Shown here: piece after piece, positions 16,067 through 28,085 of the stretch | Numbering within the stretch: position 1 is the first letter of the stretch | Layout of the letters: every line of letters starts with the position of its first letter | Assembly: GCA_001466705.2 (NCBI GenBank) | Contig: LATX02000123.1 | Location: 620,001 to 684,000 of the forward strand | Direction: 5' to 3' | Source of the DNA: Moniliophthora roreri | Lineage: Eukaryota; Basidiomycota; Agaricomycetes; Agaricales; Marasmiaceae | Length of the DNA stretch: 64,000 bases | Notes under the pieces: generated by a model | The model's input: only the letters and a program-made list of their open reading frames with translations | What the model was told of the DNA's origin: nothing | The model's database searches: none | Translations under genes and position numbers: made by a program

Positions 16067-17759
16067 AGCCGTGAGACTTGCACAACCAAAGGCGAACACA
16101 GCGGCTGTAGTTCATCAACTATGGACTTGTAATGCCACGGGTTCCATTCATGACCGTAGACCTACTTGCTTTCTCTATTCAGCTGAAACCAAAGCAGAAG
16201 ATATGTTCATACTACTCAACTTCTGGAAGATTACACTAGAGGTCACCCGCACACCAATCGAAGTTTGAGACACCAGCTCAAATCAACGCACTCCCTTACG
16301 GTTTTGTTTCACCCGCAAAGTATAATGGTCAATATGAAACAAAGTTTAGAGTAGTTTGCGATCGCGAGGACTGTGAAGGATGGACGTCCAACTCCGAGGA
16401 GTTGAACAAACCTGAAGGAACTCGAGAGAAAGGAAGAAAATAAACGGGACTGCATTCCCACGCTCGCCTTTTCTTCCTCCAAAACTCGCCTTGGGTCAAG
16501 AGGTGGAGGTAAGCTCACGAGACACGAATGGGATCCTTCTCGCCTGCACTATCTAATGAATTACCGATCTTTTTCTTAGGTGTAGTAATTCGTACCGAAC
16601 TCGAATCCTAGGCATATGCGCGACAGCCATCTCAACCGACCAAATCCTATCAAATATAAGACCTCGCTTGAAGCTTCGTCAGAATATTGTACAGCCTTCA
16701 TTTATCACAGGTCCGACAAGAACACGTCTTGATTTTACTCGGCCCTTTCGTTTGGAATGGGCATTATCTCGAAGTGCAGGGATTGTTTCAATACTACCCC
16801 GAAGGACATCGGTTTCTCAGGATGAAGATTCAGCGGTCGCCGACAACCCCAAGGGCGTCATCATGTGCGCCTTCACAAGTTCGGAAGTGATCAAGTAACC
16901 GCCCATCTGGTACCAACTACAGGTCACCCAGCGAAAGCTGTGTCCCCCTTCATAAGGTTGTGAAACTCATATCAGTCGGTATTGGTTCTGAAGGGAGCTC
17001 AAATGAGCGTATTTATTTGTGGCAGATAATGACATGGCACCTGACCTCCTAGTGCCTCGAATCACTCAATTGTAGTAATGGGCATTCCTCGGGAGCTCTA
17101 AACTCAGGGTCTATGTTCCAGGGGTTCTAACCTGCATTCCTACATGTCTTCCCAGTCGTGTCTTCTAAAATTGTCGAGACGGAGGTTGTTGCGATTCTAC
17201 CGGGTCTCTAAACGACAGGCGGCATTTCTGGCATCTCTCAGATGATCTTGGTTCCACGCTGGATTTTTGACGATGGATTTGAAGATTCATTTCCTGGTCC
17301 AGGATATATCCATATGCGGCAGCGCCGGCCTTTGGATGCTTGCGACGAGTTACGTCCGTTTGTATGGTTGGTGTATGGGTCTAGGCTGCCGGGGGTTACC
17401 TGCTATCAGCGGTGGAGATGGGGGGGACCTGCTTTTACTTTTAACCAGCTCGAAGCATGCTGGATTGTCGCTTAATGAATAAAATGATTCAATGAAGTCG
17501 TTTTTTTTTTCGTTGTGTGTGTGTGAACCAAACGCCTGCCAAACCCTGCCCCTGCGGCTTTCTTTGCCTCAAGGCGTATCATTTGATGTTTGATCTCCCA
17601 TCACTTTCTCTTGCTCTTTATCATATATCTCGATTATAATAATTCTCAGTTTTGCCCCAGAGCTTTGTTGAAATTTCTCGAGCGCTTAGTGCTCTCCTTC
17701 TTCATCCATAACCACCATCATCCAGGCGACGAGAGCGCGTTGGACACTAGACACCCAGA
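16067..17759. other. Intergenic between silenced block and transcription factor gene
   Basis: CpG returns abruptly at 16068. Short open frames at 16668-16898, 16687-16890 and 17242-17482 overlap one another in different phases and have no credible splice partners or family resemblance. A short TG microsatellite lies at about 17514-17525 after a T tract. The last 200 bases are presumably the promoter and 5' leader of the downstream gene. Confidence 0.45.
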
Positions 17760-20172
17760 ATGCCGCCCGCTCGAAAAACAACAGGAACAGCAACGACAAC
17801 ACCCCTGCAGAGAGGCCTCGCATGTCTATCGTGTCGGTGAGTCCTGAATTTCACTCCCTAGTTGCGGGGATCCTGACCTTGGTCAATGATCTGCAGCAAG
17901 CGAAAGCTGGTGAGCATCCATTATGATTCTCAGTGGTCTCAATCTTAGACCTTTGTCTAGAAATGCGATGGCAAGCGGCCGGTGTGCTCATCATGTATCA
18001 AGATGAAGAGAGCGGAAGAGTGCGAATACGAGGACAAGAAGCAGAAGAGTCGGACACAGAAACTGAAAGAGAAACTTGCCATGTTAGAGGAGCGGATACG
18101 AGAGTTGGAAGGACCAGATGAGGCCTCGGGGTCAGGTTCTGGTTTTGGGTCAGGCTCAAGCTCATCGTCGTCACCCCCGGGAGGAACGTATGACCCTCCA
18201 GTTCAGCTACACGGTACCGCACAATACCTTGCACCTCAGGATATCGACAATATCGACTTATCGAATTTGGCAGATCCTGGCCCTTCCCGCTCAGTATCTG
18301 CTTGGCCCCCAGCATCCGCAACATCATCCGCCTCTTCTTCTACTGGGTCACTCGGCCCGGCGTCAAGGTCAATAACCGCAAGCCCTTTCGTTTCCAGTGG
18401 CGACGGTGACGTAGATTTGGATCGAATCTTTGCAATGGGCGGTGCCGACTATACTGGGGTCAGCGGTTCAGGATCTTTCGACTTCTCTACCTTCAATCAC
18501 AGTTTCACCAACACTACATTCCCCGATTTACCCCCATGGGATCCAAAAACGCCTCTTCCACCTGAAAATAGGAAGGCACTGTAAGTGTTCGAGTTCTTAT
18601 GAGAATTCCGATGTTTCCGGCTTACATCCAACGCCACAGGCTTGATATATTTTATGCTCACCGGCATCAGTGCTGGTTCGATGGTGACTTCTGTCGTATC
18701 GATCCAACAAAAATATCTCTTCACCAGGCCCCGCGAGCACAACGGTACTCACCGGAACCTCACCCTGCGTTGATGAATGCCATCTATCTCCTGGCGTGTC
18801 ATTTTACTCGTTCACCATTCTACCTCGAACTGGAATCCACGTTCCTCACCCGAACACTTCACGAGATTACGGTGGCGTTGGATGGGTCAGATCGGCTGGT
18901 CGACATTGTGCAAGCTTCATGTCTGCTTGCCGTCTACTTGTTCGCGAATAGTCGCATCCTCGAAGGATACTGTCATTCTTTCTCCGCCGCAAGATTGGCT
19001 GTAGGTTTAGGGTTGCATCAACTGCAACATCCAAAGAACTATGTTCACCAAGGTGCTTTTACTGGCTCGGAACGTGGCTCAAGCTCTAATCCAATTGCCG
19101 GTCTCATTACAGGACTGGCACCGTCCGGAACATCACCAATACCGATGCCTCCTCCGAAGGACAGTGCTGAGTTGCGAGAGAGGATATCAGCGTTTTGGCA
19201 AGTGTTCATGGTGGACAGATGTTGGTCGGTAGCGAACGGGTTGCCAGTGGCACTACCAGATGGTGAACATCATCAAGGTAGGATTAAAACCCCTTGGCCG
19301 GAACCACCTGTAAGTGCTGATAGTCTCGCCTCGTTTCTGTTGCTCATGTCCTGACGTGCGTTTTTATAGGATGATGCACCTCTTAATGTCAACGATCCCT
19401 CTCTGTCGGGAGTTTTCTTACCAGCCCTCAAGGCAAAAGCAGCTGCGTTGTATGAGCGAACATTTCGTTTATCAGCCGGTGAGTGACTCCCGGATGCTGT
19501 ATCAGTAAACAAGCACTCATGAAATAATAGTATCCAACAAGAACGAAGCTTACTGGAGTGAGCATAACGCAACCCTTTTGGCCCTTCAACGGTTTACTGG
19601 GTCTATTCCTTTCTTTGTTGGTTATGAGGCTTGGCGCACCCAGGCCCCGTTCGTCGACGTGGAGTTGTTCACGGTACACACACTTGTGAACGTGTGCACC
19701 ATTCATTTGCACGGCGGAACTCTTCCATCGCTTGATATAGACACGGCGACCGGATCCCTGCCCCTTCAGGCAGCAAACTACATCATGTCCTTGATCAGGC
19801 AGCTGAGCCAGGGTGATTATGAATTCCTGGACCCTTTATTGAGCGTGGGTTTCCCTTTCTTTTGAGACCTCGTACTCCAATACACGTCTGATTTTCCTTC
19901 CAGGCATGTTGGTTATCCGTCGCTAAACTGTACATTCAGCTCCTCAGTGCGACAGCCGTGGGCACACTGAGCTCATTGCCGGCATATGCTATTGAGCAAG
20001 AACTGGATGTAATCATCAACGCGATGAAGGCCATGAGTGCGTACGTGCCATTGGCTGGTAAGTTCTACACCTTCAACTACGCAAAGTATGAACGCTCACA
20101 AGTACGATTCTATCAGGCGAACACGCGAAGAAAGTTGAGCAGGAACGGGGTCTCGCTGGTAGCGTCGTGTGA
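17760..20172 (+). CDS. Zn2Cys6 fungal transcription factor
   Basis: Nuclear DNA-binding regulator, 670 aa. Eight exons: 17760-17836, 17897-17909, 17961-18580, 18640-19309, 19370-19478, 19531-19844, 19904-20057 and 20117-20172; all phases close. The N-terminal Zn2Cys6 cluster (about residues 22-51) has the spacing C-x2-C-x6-C-x6-C-x2-C-x8-C and is encoded across three exons, the middle one a 13-nt microexon supplying KRKL. A basic linker and coiled coil (TQKLKEKLAMLEERIRELE) allow dimerisation. A Ser/Pro-rich low-complexity region follows, then a Fungal_trans-type middle homology domain (LDIFYAHRHQCWFDGDF, ASCLLAVYLFANSRILEGY, RLAVGLGLHQL). The targets are unknown, and no adjacent metabolic cluster suggests one. 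Confidence 0.92.
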
Positions 20173-23100
20173 TGGCTTTGACTGCCGAATTCTGGCCGTC
20201 GCAACTGATTCAAGTCCGACAATGGATACTGAACGCGTCTGAATTTTTACGGTATTGGAAGTGTGCCTTTGGAGTGACATTCTGTTCTTTTCCCGCTCGT
20301 CGGGCCTCAGGTTCTATAGTGGTCCCTGCATTCGTGATCTTCTGACCGCGCAGGAGTTCGTGGAGTCTGATCATGGTTGATCATGGCTTCATGTCCGCCA
20401 TGGACCCTGTCAGTCGGTTGACTGGTAACGTGGCAGTAGAGTTGGAGAGGACAAGGCATATAATCTATCCGTATCCACGGTGTACTTTCACCTTGCTATT
20501 GCTTTACCTTATCTATTATGCTACTGTATCCAAGACTTGTATAATTAGTTTGAGTTCATGGTTGTGTATCATACTGGACACCCTATAATGGCTACTGTAT
20601 CTTCTGCTACTCCGAATTTTGTCTGCCTAATCCAATCGTCCCGGCGGGAGAAGGAAATACCTATCGGATTCAAGTTGGAATGGTGCAGCGTTACCGCCAC
20701 ATAGCAAAATGAAAATCGACATCCGAAGGAGCTGAAACCTTCAAGTTCAAGCACACGCTTCCGTTGATTGAACACTCAATGAACGCGGGGTCCACGGGAT
20801 GGTGAGATTTTCGACTCATCCGAATCTGATAGGGTTGAAGAACGTTTAAGTGGCATTGCACTACTCCTTAATGCATACCAGGATTGATCGTGTCCATCAC
20901 GAAAGGATGCCTATTTCACCTATGGTCATTGTATCAGGGATCCCAGGTGGCAAGTAGCACATGTACGGCTCGGAATAAAGGACGCCAGTTGCCGATACTG
21001 TACCTTGCTGTGCATAGTATTCGGCTAAAATATCCTGCAGCTTTCGGGACTTCAGCAAGCGTCAGGGAAAGCCGAAGACCCGAGCACTGAATTTTGCTCA
21101 CAGGGCCAACACTGCGTACTGCGGCACCTAATTCTGAGTGGCGGAGAGGTGCACACAAAGCTAGCAAAAATAATCTAGTTACTGGTCACTGCGACAAATA
21201 CTTTTCTCTCGAGTATCTACATAGCCCTCACTGCGAGTCTAGAAGCTTAGAATTGATCTATGTAGAAGCAAGCACTCCTACTATCCAGCATCAAAGTTCG
21301 TCGATAGCTGTTGTTGCCAAATGCTGAACAACTCGCATTCACTGGCCGGAACATAAAAATGCGTCTAAGTGCCGCTTTGACGTTGCGAGACGTTGTGGAA
21401 ACGCTCCCGGTGCGTCTGTAGAAGTCCTTAAACCCGCGGATTGAAGCTAATACCTACTAGTCAGCGTCCCGCCACCACTGATTGACTTGAATGGTTCATG
21501 TTCAGTATAGCTTTGATGTGCCTCTCCTGTGGTCGCAAAATAAGATCCTCGGATACTGATTCTTATAACATCCTACTGCATTTCATCCGTCAACGTCCTT
21601 CCACTTCCCGCTGAACATTGCCGCGGCCCATTGCTTATCACGACTTTAATGATTCACATTCATTTCATTTTCATCGACATGAAAAATCATGCGGGGAACA
21701 TGAATGTGGAGGCTGTCATGATAATTATCAACTGGCGGCATTCCAAGTCGCGATCATAATAATTGGTTGCGTTATCGTACAACGTGTCAAGTGGTAAACC
21801 TAATTCGCTGGGGAGGAAAGTGGGGCTGCCGCGGTACCGACTTGAATGGGATCTACATACACCCATTCCTAGATAGGGAAGCATTCCGAATTCAACTTAT
21901 CGTCCAAGAAATACAGCGGAATGTAGGGTTGGTCGGTTGGATGTCATCGGGCCTGTTTTTGACATATTAGGCATTTCAAGAGCTTGTTGTCCTTGGATGT
22001 TGGTGTTTAATATCGTGGGGCAGTGCAAGTTGCGGTACCGTATGATTGGCTGAGTGTGTGCTGAATGGTCCTCGACAGTGACACTGACAAATGCAACCGC
22101 CAAGTGATTCAACTACCCTGAGAATCGGAAGTCGGTACGACTCGAGTCTCACTAGCCTAAGGGTTCTTCCTATAACGACCGTAACGGCGATAAGAAACTC
22201 TTGTGCTTCTTCGAAGTCCGATTTGGTTGCGGTGATACAAACTTATCTGATAACCAGGTAGACAGGGCAGAGTGGCGCCATCTTTCCAGATCCGGGTATG
22301 ACAGGAGACAGAGCCTGCGGTCCGAGTCGTGAAGAGTCCTGGGCCGAGTGATGACACGATCCTTCAACTATAATAACGGTGCGCATGTGGGGATTATTTG
22401 AGTGGTAGACCGTCTATCTCGACAGCGGCGGGTTTTTTTGTGTGTGTCCGAGAACCTCGGGGAAGCCAGCGGGAAGCTTTCGGTCAGTTGAGGCGTTCCT
22501 GGACAAATATGTTCGGAATCTCGGACGACAACCTTGCGGGTACCACGGATAGTTTGATATCAGTAAACAAGAGTGTCCATGTGCAGAATGGAGTCTTGCT
22601 CGCCCGTCTATAAGGAGCTCGAAAGAAGGCAAGAATATGCGTTAAACTTGACCCTCCGACTGTCTTTGAGATGATGATAGCTCACCGAAATACTCCACCT
22701 AGCGAGTAGATAAACGTTCCCTAGATAATAGAGCATCGATAGAACTGGATCCACTCACAAAAACTAATGACGCAGCCCAATTCAGTTGGGGCTAGAGCGC
22801 CCGGCTGTGTCCTACATTACTGTTCCGTGGTACGCGTGAGATGTCAGAAAGGGCGGTATGAATGCATCATGATAGGCTTGATTTGGGAAAATCGGAAGAA
22901 CTCGCAGTGCGATTGCCACCGTATAATTCAGGCTACGGGAACAATGCGTCGTGACAGACTTGTGAAGACGAACTTACTATAAGATGCAGAATGTGATTAG
23001 AAAATCCCGTTCCTGAAGAACAGCGCGGTTTTTCTCCGTGTCGGAAGGATTGGCTGTGCCAGATTTTTGTTTTCGCATCATTGACAGCAGTACTGAGTGC

Positions 23101-24578
23101 TGAACGATCGGATATACGGTCCTTGGTGGCGCTTTCGAGTCCTGGACATCAGTGACTGCCACAATGCTTTACCTGCATTCCTGAGGGGCCACAGTAGGTA
23201 TTCGGATGACCGTGATTGAATCCGTCCTGAGCATGAGTGAGCGGGGGAGTTACCAAGATTTAGGAGCCACTGGGACTGGTTACCAGTGATCTGTGACAAT
23301 GGGCTAACGTTTCAAGCTGAGGTTTCCTGGAGACTGGCTAGCTTTGACGAGTCCCGAAAGTGTCTAATTAGAGAGTTGTCTGAGGAGGGCTTGGCCTTGA
23401 GAAATCCAAGCTTCGAAAAATGAGGTGATTTCTCACCGCGGTTGAAATACCTAAAGCGGTAAAAATATCAGTCTCGGCTGGAAGGGAAGTGGATCAAGAG
23501 GCCTCAAGTTGACAACTTACGGAGGGCCTTGAAGGAGAGTTGATGGTTACTGCTTGGGTGCGTCACAGAAACTGAACATTGAGGAGGAATCAGGAGCAAA
23601 AATGCGACGCGCAAAAACGGACATAAATTCGCTGTGAACAGCGATCTCTGAGCTACTCCTAGTTGCCAGCGGACGACACGAGACAGATGGCCCTCCTGAC
23701 CATTAGCTGCACACCTCCTTCATTGATTGCACTTCTAGTCCCACGCTAGTATGATCAAACCTTGCCGATATTTCTGAAGCACGACGCATATCATTGTCGT
23801 CGTCATCGAAGTTACAACCAGGCACCCATGGCTGAAAGAATCTTTGGGACTCGACGCCGGATTTGTGAGTGGCAGTTTCTAGTTTTGAATGGCTGAGAAA
23901 GCTAGATGGAAGATGTTTGCTTACCAAGAAGTAAGCAAAGGTTGATAAGGCAGAAGTTGAAAAAATTTTGCGAAAAATTTCTTACGGAAATGATATGACG
24001 TTCCACAAACTCAGTGTTTCGCGCACGTGGTAACCGCGGCTATGCGCGATAAAAGTAGAGGGGTATCTTACCTTGGGACCCCCGCCCAGCATCCTTGGAT
24101 CCCCCCACGGTTTCCGCTGCTTGACATCCTCGTCCTCCAGCATTAGGCTCGCCAGCGAGTTCTCTGGTCTTCTTTTATATCTCGGACCATAGTTTACTCT
24201 TCTTGCACCCCCCCTTTCTCATCCTATCAGTCGCAGGAGTTTGTCTGCTTTCCCTGTTCTTCAAAGCAGTAGAAAGCCAAGTTTACTGGGGTACTATAGG
24301 CCATTCGAGAAGGGCGTCCCTAATTAGTCGCGGTCGAGCTAACGACCGTCGTTGCTCAGATTACGAACTTCAAAGGAGGTACGGACGGATTTGGCTTTCC
24401 CGAGGGGTTATTTTATTGGTCTAGGTGGATCGCGCAATACAGCTGTTCACTACCTTTCAAGGACCGTCTCATTTTATCCTACCCGCCATTGTATAAGTGC
24501 GTATTCTAGTCAACTCGTACCAAGTTGAAGTTTGAATACTAATGCCCTGTTTATTCTTTTCAAGTTTTTCCGTGTCTA
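20173..24578. other. Gene-poor interval
   Basis: About 4.4 kb without a defensible gene. It has normal CpG content and many stop codons in all frames; the open stretches (for example 21094-21327, 22157-22367, 22767-22982, 23703-23927) are short, unspliced and family-free. No LTR, terminal repeat or tandem array was noticed. The last ~500 bases carry the leader of the CBM21 gene; TTTTATATCTCGG at about 24172 could be its core promoter. Ancient degraded mobile DNA is possible but not shown. Confidence 0.45.
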
Positions 24579-27151
24579 ATGATCGCAACGATTTCACCTC
24601 AACTTCATATAATGTCAACAATATCTACGCCCGTTTTCGATCCTATAGACGTCCCCGCGTCTCGTCATTCCGATAGCAATACGGCCGGAGCACCTCTTCC
24701 AATCATTCCTCGGCGGGGTGGTTCTTCATCCCGTTTGAATACATTAGTTGCGAACGCATCTACTTCTCCAAAATTTACCCCAAGTCCTGTCCAGATAACA
24801 TTACAACAAGCTACACCTCCAGATGATGACACGGCTTCGTCTTCGTCCTCGTTGTCAACTACCGGTACCTCTCATAGACGATCGAGCTCGAGCTCAGACC
24901 CGTCTAGGCTTTCGCCGACGTCTCCTACACGGCCGCTTCTAAAACTTTTCCCCACCCCATCCGAGCCCGTCACTCCCACGCCTGCTTTCCGCAACGCAAG
25001 GTCTAAGGAGGAAGGACATGCCACCTTTCCTTCAGTTTCAGGCTCATCGTCGTCTTCCGATGAAGCCTCTGACAGTCGCGGGGAGACGACAGACGATATC
25101 ACACCTAGGCCGTCTTTATCTTCTACCATGCCACTCGCAAAGCGCACCACGGAGGCTAGTTTTCCTCGCACACTGTCAGAGTCTCACGTGTACCATCCCG
25201 GTCTCCTCTCACACTCGCATTCGAAGGCCACATCGAAACCTCCCGAAACCCCCATCGTTCCTATTATCATTCGCAAAAAATCGGGCCAGCCTGTGAAGTC
25301 GTCTTTGAAGTCTTCATGTCGTTCACCATTCACTGGCACCATCAACGTTTCACTCGGTGGTGTTTCCAGCAAAAGTGAACCAACGACGCCCACCGTTCCC
25401 AAAGCTGTTAAATTCGATGCTCGCCTGGAACACGTTAAATTGTTTCTTGCTGAGCAGAAGCCTCTAGCTGTCTCTCGTGATGGTAGTCCGACAGACGAGA
25501 CCAGTGGCACCGATAGCGACTTTCCTGATTTTATTTACGGCAGTGACGACAAGAAGAACTTGACGATGAAGGTGGTCAACATGCCTTCTATTGTCAATAT
25601 GAATGCCGATGTAGTGCTGGAAGAGATGAAGTTCCTTTCAGAGACGACGACCGTCATTGGACGAATCAGGGTTCGGAATTTGGCATATCAGAAGTGGGTG
25701 GCTGTCAGGTTTACGTTCGACGACTGGCAGACCACCAGTGAGGTCACCGCCAAGTATGTGGAGTCAGCTTCGGGGAATATTGATATATTCACCTTCACGA
25801 TAAAGCTGAACGATCTTTTGGCACGGATCGAGAAAAAGACCATGATAGTTGCTGTGCGATATGCGGTAAATGGTACAGAAATTTGGGACAACAACCTTGG
25901 GAAGAATTACCTCGTCAATTTCTCGAGGGAGACATCGAAGGCTACTCCACCTACAGCGCGAGCCAGAAGGAGAAACCCCAGCGAGGACTCTTACTCTTCT
26001 GGCAGCGACATCTCCGACTTACGCACCCGACTCGAGCAGGTCGTCCAAAAGCGTGAGTTCGAGGAAGACAATACGCCTATGCTTCGAGCTCATCGTGGTC
26101 AGAACACGAAGAACCTTCCGCCAAATTTCAAGAAAGCCGAGTCATTCGCTGCCCGTTATGACTTTGGTTCATCTTTCAAGGAATCTTGGGCTCCTCCGTC
26201 GGTGTCATCTATACCCCATTATGCTACTTACCGGCACGCCAGGATACATTCGTATCCCGCACTCTCCTCCAAGGACAGAACCCCGGAGAGGCCCGCGATG
26301 AAAGTGAAGCCGATCCTTGGGTCCCCACGAGACTTGGATGGTGAAACCTTCCGACCTGCATCGTATGTGTCTTCAGATCTCGATGATGGAGTGTACCCTC
26401 CACCCGTTAAAGAGCGGGGTGTCAGGAATCATCAGCGGGGTTGCTTTGACGTTGATGTTCTTAGAAGCAAAGCAGGTGGATTAGGGTTGAAAAGAACGCC
26501 CCCAGGTGTAGCGACAGCGTCGAGTTCAGATGACTCGGTTCTTTCAACACCTCTGTGCAGCCCAGACTACTTTTCACTTTCACCTACTGATATCACTCCG
26601 AGATCGTTGATCCCACTGGTTTCCGACCTCACACCAAGGGACTCAACAAAGGCAGACAGTTTCTTGATGCCGTCATTGTCTGCTTCATTGTTGGAGGTTT
26701 CACCGTCGTCAATATCGCCTGCTTCGCGCTCCAGCTTGTCATCTCCTTCCGCAGACGATTTTGTGTCGACGCTCACAGCAGCGTTGAATGCATCTGCTAG
26801 CCCGAAGACAGACTACCACCAGTTTCTGAACAAGTTCGTGTATTCGTCCATTTTTGTTATATTAGCAGGCATCTAATGATACGTTTCAGGTTTTGCTTTT
26901 ATACCGGTGGTACAGACTCTAGTTGTAGCTCCAGCTCAGAGACCAACTCTCCTCAGGAAGCACTTTCTCGCTCGTCGTCTTCTTCAAGCATTGATGAATT
27001 CCTCTGCGCAACATCTCCACGATTGCAAGGTTTTGCTTATGGTCCACATTCTTCATCATCGGCTACAGGAAGTGGCTCAGTGACTCCAACATCCGTTACA
27101 GGCAGCAACGGAGTGGAACGCTCAAGGTGTCCCACCCCAATGGCGGCATAG
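24579..27151 (+). CDS. Glycogen-targeting PP1 regulatory subunit (CBM21; Gac1/Pig-like)
   Basis: Scaffold that brings protein phosphatase 1 (Glc7) to glycogen, where it activates glycogen synthase. Exons 24579-26833 and 26890-27151 encode 838 aa; the intron restores QFLNKFCFYTGG across the junction. The PP1-docking RVxF motif appears as KAVKF (about residue 275). A CBM21 domain spans about residues 335-450, with NMNADVVLEEMKFL, VRNLAYQKWVAVRFTFDDW and DNNLGKNYLVNF. Long Ser/Thr/Pro-rich flanks look disordered and phosphorylatable. MSTIS (24612) is an alternative start. The C-terminal serine-rich tail ends PTPMAA. Fungal family members often contain this single CBM21 with long low-complexity arms. 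It is convergent with the arylsulfotransferase-like gene. Confidence 0.9.
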
Positions 27152-28085
27152 TCTCCTCGGCTTTACCTTATTTTTGTTTATGATGTACTCCATTTCTTTC
27201 CCGCTCTACTGTGCCTAAACTGACAGGCCACAACATGTTTGTTTTTTTGGTTATCATTATTGACGCACCGCACGCCTTGACGGGTTTGTCACCCGAATGC
27301 TACAGCGTCGTTGTACACCATACCATACTACTTCCGGCCGCATCACCTGGTGTTCCTCACCCGTAATCTCTGTTCCTGGATTTCACCTCTAGTTCTTATC
27401 ACTCATATTTTCTCTGTCCTATCTCTGGGTTTGTATTACTAGTAAATCTCGTCTTTCAAATCTTTCCGATCGTGACCAGTCCCTCCGCCAAGTCTTTCCG
27501 CCAAAAAATCGCGCATTACCCCTCTATCATTACCCCTTTCCTTCACTTTGACGCCTCCTTTTCGGACTGTTCATGGTCGGTCGCTTGCGGTGGATGTTTC
27601 AATGCGCTTGTTTCCTTGTTTTTTTCTCCTATTTGATTTCCTGTGTATTTTTTTCTTTTTGGTATCGCCAGCATTTTCGCACACATCACGTACCACCATT
27701 CCCCGCACCATCCATCCATCCACGAACCATATCATTATGCCACTTCTTTGAGTTTCCTCTGGTTCACGATACAGTATTACACGCCGATACACGTCGATAG
27801 ATACACGTCGATAAATAATGATGATTTCATTTGAATTGCAAGCTCAGCGTGGACGTTCTTTGATCACATCGTACTCTACTACACTAGATACAAGGCCCTT
27901 GGGCGCACGAGTATGGGCGATGTTGACTCATCTGTCCATGGGGATAAACGGGTATCGGTATGTCCTTCCTTTATGTCCATTTTGTCCATTTCACGATGCC
28001 AGAAGTGTCCGTATTTAGATCTTTTTAAGTGAATGATATGGGGAGCAAATGCGCTAGGCATCACCACACCCGGCGTGCATCAACC
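27152..28085. other. Convergent intergenic region (3' UTRs)
   Basis: About 930 bp between two converging genes, pyrimidine-rich in its first part. It includes a short direct repeat GATACACGTCGATA near 27786-27813 and CCATC repeats near 27711-27722. No gene; probably two 3' UTRs. Confidence 0.55.

Noticed and set aside
24203..24424. Open frame with a signal-peptide-like start before the CBM21 gene
   Set aside because: It begins at a TTG rather than an ATG, has no splice continuation and lies in the probable leader of the next gene.
20173..24578. CRISPR-like or tandem repeat array in the gene-poor interval
   Set aside because: No repeated unit was seen by eye, and CRISPR is not expected in a nuclear fungal genome.
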